NCBI RefSeq assembly: GCF_014397005.1
Contig: NZ_JACGWS010000003.1
Span: forward strand, 1 to 64,000
Direction: 5' to 3'
Source of the DNA: Kordia aestuariivivens
GTDB lineage: Bacteria > Bacteroidota > Bacteroidia > Flavobacteriales > Flavobacteriaceae
Length of the DNA: 64,000 bases
The notes beneath the pieces were generated by a model, which saw only the letters and a list, made by a program, of their open reading frames with translations, did no database searches and had not been told where the DNA came from. Positions 60,744-64,000 of this stretch are shown piece by piece. The position numbers were made by a program, and so were the translations under genes. How positions within the stretch are numbered: position 1 is the stretch's first letter; every line of letters begins with the position of its first letter.

Positions 60744-61047
60744 AGTCTATCTATTTTACCGTAAAAATACGAATTTGTTTTTGACCATTTAGATTGTTGG
60801 AAAGTTAGATTGTTAGACTTTTTGGATATCTCGATTATTAGAATTATTTGATGGTAAAAACTAAAAAGTGTCACATCGAGCGCAGTCGAGATGCTCACTG
60901 TTATGAGAAGCTGAATCACATTTCGACAGGCTCAACGTAAAAGTTCAGCTTGACGAATTTTTAAATAACCTTCCAGCAATCTAAGAAAGTCCAAAAGCGA
61001 AGCACGTCTAAAAAGTCTAAGAGATTCTTGCCTACGCGGGAACGAGT
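60744..61047. repeat. Mosaic of dispersed palindromic repeats
   Basis: A 304-base gap with at least four repeat types: the CATCGAGCGCAGTCGAGATG palindrome (60873-60894), AGCTGAAT...TTCAGCTTGACG (about 60910-60957), AAAAGCGAAGC...TCTAAAAAG (about 60970-61013), and TTGCCTACGCGGGAACG (about 61027-61043). No gene. Related pieces occur at 3440, 16340, 18547, 23697, 25383 and 28191. Confidence 0.6.
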
Positions 61048-62880
61048 CTAAAAAACCGTCGCTTTGATCTTTTTCCAGAGTTGAATTAAAATTAATCCAG
61101 AAGTAATCACCACAATTGTTAACGGAATTGCATAACTATAATCACCATAAATCCAATAACCTGTGGCAAACATGATACTGTAAATAAAGATCATTGCAAC
61201 TAACATCGCTAAAATTCCCGATGGTACATTCCAAGGTTGTCTGTCCGTTACGATTTCTATATTATCTTCGGCAGCTTCGTCCAATGTTTTTTGCCAACCA
61301 GGACCGCCAGGTTGTATTTTTCTGTAAAAGTTGAATAAAGTTTCTTTAGTTTCAGGTTGTGTGAGATAGGTTACAGAAACCCAAATAATCGTCGTAATTA
61401 ATACGACAAGCGGAAATTGTGCATAACTCGGCATCAAACCTTCTATTGTTGTTCCGTCTACATCTTTATAGGTGAATAAAATTTTTCCAACGAAAGTCAA
61501 TTTAAACAAAAAAGAAATTACACCAGAAGCTACCATTGCTGAAATTTCGCTCCATGCATTAATTCGCCACCAAAACCATCTTAGGATAAAAATTAATCCA
61601 GTTCCAGCACCAAACATGATAATAATATCAAAAAGTTGACTCGCATTTTGTAGAAATAATGCAAAAAACGCACTTAAAACCATTAACACAACAGTAGAAA
61701 TTCGTCCAACATTGACCAATTCTTTTTCAGAAGCATTTTTATTGATAGTTGTTTTGTAAAAATCATTTACAATGTATGATGATCCCCAATTTAAGTGTGT
61801 AGAAATCGTAGACATATATGCAGCAACCAACGAAGCTAATACTAAACCTAACAATCCGCTTGGCAATTTGGTTAACATGGCAGAATACGCTAAATCGTGT
61901 CCTAATTTATCTGCAGGAATGTTTGGAAATGCTTCTTGAATGCTCGCAACATCTGGAAAAACGACTAACGAAGCTAAGGCTACTAAAATCCATGGCCACG
62001 GACGTAACGCGTAATGCATAATATTGAAGAAAAACGTGGCACCAATCGCGTGATTTTCATCTTTTGCGGCTAACATTCGTTGTGCAATATAACCACCACC
62101 GCCAGGTTCTGCGCCCGGAAACCAAGAACTCCACCATTGTACTGCGAGCGGAATAATGATCAGCGTAATCAGTATTTCTTTATTATTAAAATCAGGAAAA
62201 ATATTAATCTTATCGGCTACATTTTCATGTGTAATTAAGTTTTGAATTCCGCCAACTTCTTCAAGATTGACACAGTAATAAGCAGCTCCAATTGCTCCTG
62301 CCATTGCTACAAAAAACAGTAAAAAATCGGTATATACAACACCTTTAAATCCCCCAATAGCACTAAATATTACCGTAATCGTTCCTGCATACAATATAGT
62401 TTCTACAGGTTCTAATCCGAGCATAATTCCGCCAATTTTTATCGCGGCAAGCGTTACACCAGCCATTGCAAATATGTTGAAAATGACACCTAAATATACC
62501 GCACGAAACCATCGCAAGAATTTTGCAGGTTTTCCGCCGTAGCGCAATTCGTAAAATTCAATATCGGTTGCAACATTTGATTTTCGCCATAGTTTTGCAT
62601 ACACAAAAACTGTTAACAAACCTGTAATTAAAAATGCCCACCACATCCAGTTGGAAGAAACACCATCTTTACGAACAATATCGGTTACAAAGTTTGGCGT
62701 ATCGGTTGAAAAAGTAGTTGCTACCATAGAAACTCCCAAAATCCACCACGGCATATTTCTTCCTGATAAAAAATATTCACTTGTATTTTTCCCTGAAGTT
62801 TTGGATACGTATATTCCGATCCCTAAAACAATGGCAAAAAATCCAATAATGAGGCTATAATCTAGTACTGATAATTCCAT
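61048..62880 (-). CDS. Sodium:solute symporter
   Basis: A 610-residue inner-membrane transporter of the SSS family with about 13-14 membrane segments. N-terminal SGRNMPWWILGVSMVATTFS (about 40-59) is the classical opening; GGFKGVVYTDFLLFFVAMAG (about 177-196) and MSTISTHLNWGSSYIVNDFY (about 355-374) are the sodium-site helices. A cytoplasmic loop near 505-540 precedes the final helices. Substrate is unknown: sugar, amino acid or sialic acid are all open. Monocistronic, convergent with nothing near. Confidence 0.92.
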   Translation of the reverse strand: MELSVLDYSLIIGFFAIVLGIGIYVSKTSGKNTSEYFLSGRNMPWWILGVSMVATTFSTDTPNFVTDIVRKDGVSSNWMWWAFLITGLLTVFVYAKLWRKSNVATDIEFYELRYGGKPAKFLRWFRAVYLGVIFNIFAMAGVTLAAIKIGGIMLGLEPVETILYAGTITVIFSAIGGFKGVVYTDFLLFFVAMAGAIGAAYYCVNLEEVGGIQNLITHENVADKINIFPDFNNKEILITLIIIPLAVQWWSSWFPGAEPGGGGYIAQRMLAAKDENHAIGATFFFNIMHYALRPWPWILVALASLVVFPDVASIQEAFPNIPADKLGHDLAYSAMLTKLPSGLLGLVLASLVAAYMSTISTHLNWGSSYIVNDFYKTTINKNASEKELVNVGRISTVVLMVLSAFFALFLQNASQLFDIIIMFGAGTGLIFILRWFWWRINAWSEISAMVASGVISFLFKLTFVGKILFTYKDVDGTTIEGLMPSYAQFPLVVLITTIIWVSVTYLTQPETKETLFNFYRKIQPGGPGWQKTLDEAAEDNIEIVTDRQPWNVPSGILAMLVAMIFIYSIMFATGYWIYGDYSYAIPLTIVVITSGLILIQLWKKIKATVF

Positions 62881-63115
62881 ACAATAGGTTTAAAAAAGGT
62901 AATACAATTGGTCAGATAATGGCGCATATCATTTTGAGTTATGAACAAAAAAATGATATATTTCCATTTCAACGGTTGTTTTGAGTTTTAAAGGCTTCAA
63001 TATATAAATATCCTTAATATTTTAACCAATTATTAACAGCAATAAACGAATAATTTTAACAATTTGCATCGTTCAAATGTGATTAGTAAATTCACGCGTC
63101 AAAAAAAGTACCCAA
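62881..63115. other. Divergent promoter region between symporter and MoxR
   Basis: A 235-base AT-rich gap. ACAATTTG at about 63058-63065, one base off the -7 consensus, may serve the MoxR gene. No hairpin or small gene seen. Confidence 0.35.
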
Positions 63116-64000
63116 ATGGAAGAAACAATAGATATTAAAGCTATTAACGAAAAGATTGAAAGAGAAAGTGCCTTTGTCGATTTGCTTACGATGGAAATCA
63201 ATAAAGTAATCGTCGGGCAAAAGCACATGGTAGAACGCTTATTGATAGGTTTGCTTGGAAAAGGACACGTCCTTTTAGAAGGTGTTCCTGGATTGGCAAA
63301 AACATTAGTGATCAATACGCTGAGTAAAGCTGTGCAAGGAAGCTTTAGCAGAATTCAGTTTACGCCCGATTTATTGCCAGCAGATGTTGTTGGAACCATG
63401 ATTTACAACATGAAAGAGAATGATTTCTCTATTAGAAAAGGACCTATTTTTGCAAATTTTGTGCTTGCAGATGAAATCAACAGAGCGCCAGCCAAAGTAC
63501 AATCAGCATTGTTAGAAGCCATGCAGGAAAAGCAAGTGACTATTGGAGACGAAACGTTTATTTTAGATAAACCTTTCTTAGTAATGGCAACGCAAAACCC
63601 TGTGGAACAAGAAGGAACCTATCCGCTACCAGAAGCACAAGTGGATCGTTTTATGCTAAAAACCGTGATTGATTATCCAAAAATGGATGAAGAACAATTG
63701 ATCATGCGTGCCAACTTAAAAGGAACTTTTGAAAAAGTAAATCCTGTCGTTACGGTAGAACAAATCTTAAGAGCGCAAGAAGCGGTTAAGGATGTTTACA
63801 TGGACGAAAAGATTGAAAAATATATTTTGGATATCATTTTCGCTACGCGGTATCCAGAAAAATACAAATTAGCAGAATTAAAACCATTAATCAGTTTTGG
63901 AGCATCGCCTCGTGGAAGTATCAACTTAGCGAATGCGGCTAAATGTTACGCGTTTATCAGACGAAGAGGTTATGTAATTCCAGAAGATGTTCGCGCCGTT
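63116..64000 (+). CDS. MoxR family AAA+ ATPase (cut by window end)
   Basis: First 295 codons of an AAA+ ATPase; the C terminus is outside. Walker A GVPGLAKT (about 60-67), Walker B LADEINRAPAKVQSALLEAM (about 116-135), sensor I MATQNPVEQEGTYPLPEAQ (about 157-175) and arginine-finger region VDRFMLK follow MoxR family rules. Such ATPases act as chaperones with von Willebrand factor A-domain proteins in respiratory or envelope assembly, and genes for DUF58 and VWA proteins should follow. Start ATG at 63116. Confidence 0.93.
   Translation, partial: MEETIDIKAINEKIERESAFVDLLTMEINKVIVGQKHMVERLLIGLLGKGHVLLEGVPGLAKTLVINTLSKAVQGSFSRIQFTPDLLPADVVGTMIYNMKENDFSIRKGPIFANFVLADEINRAPAKVQSALLEAMQEKQVTIGDETFILDKPFLVMATQNPVEQEGTYPLPEAQVDRFMLKTVIDYPKMDEEQLIMRANLKGTFEKVNPVVTVEQILRAQEAVKDVYMDEKIEKYILDIIFATRYPEKYKLAELKPLISFGASPRGSINLANAAKCYAFIRRRGYVIPEDVRAV

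Overview
The window is AT-rich and reads as chromosome of a marine-type Flavobacteriaceae bacterium (Bacteroidota). The signs are TAnnTTTG promoter boxes without Shine-Dalgarno signals, many short lipoprotein signals, a type IX secretion C-terminal sorting domain, a periplasmic alpha-2-macroglobulin/PBP1C pair, the rnc-IPExxxVDY-pyk block, and many small 'MKKK...GG' precursor peptides like those of Kordia. The genus is an inference; no rRNA or tRNA gene is visible.

Layout. 0.1-2.3 kb: two duplicated Cys-rich precursor peptides and a T9SS cargo gene frameshifted at a 7-bp tandem repeat. 2.6-5.6 kb: superoxide dismutase and a PKD lipoprotein. 6.2-17.5 kb: housekeeping genes (amidophosphoribosyltransferase, PfkB kinase, rnhA, purN, acpP-fabF-rnc, IPExxxVDY, pyk, a phosphatase, dinB). 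17.6-20.4 kb: CYTH protein, two lipoproteins and a membrane endonuclease/exonuclease/phosphatase protein. 20.4-25.4 kb: two tiny terminator-bounded transcription units, then PcfJ-like protein, RtcB RNA ligase, TPR protein and release factor PrfH, a probable ribosome/RNA damage-repair island. 25.5-30.9 kb: four more small precursor peptides, a PD40 lipoprotein, an M28 peptidase and a TPR-AraC regulator. 30.9-40.4 kb: PBP1C, a monooxygenase-like protein, alpha-2-macroglobulin and isoaspartyl peptidase. 40.5-42.2 kb: six precursor peptides plus one deletion remnant. 42.4-45.3 kb: 3-hydroxyanthranilate dioxygenase, a DUF6503-like lipoprotein and an ALDH7-type dehydrogenase.

45.4-57.2 kb is the most coherent block: an NAD/ADP-ribose regulon on the minus strand. 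One unit runs prs, ADP-ribosylglycohydrolase, macrodomain, ADP-ribosylglycohydrolase, two DUF4291 proteins, KptA and Sir2. A second begins with NAMPT. Both promoters carry the same inverted repeat (TTTGCGT-N7-ACGC) at the same place, overlapping the -7 box, and a Nudix-winged-helix regulator of NrtR type lies nearby. Together the genes make ADP-ribose and nicotinamide from NAD, process ADP-ribose conjugates, and return nicotinamide to NMN with PRPP.

57.3-64 kb holds an AlbA_2 protein, an HD phosphohydrolase, an SDR, an aldo/keto reductase, a sodium:solute symporter, and the start of a MoxR ATPase cut by the window end. Several palindromic repeat families are scattered between genes. Many starts here were moved from TTG/GTG to an internal ATG; each entry says so.
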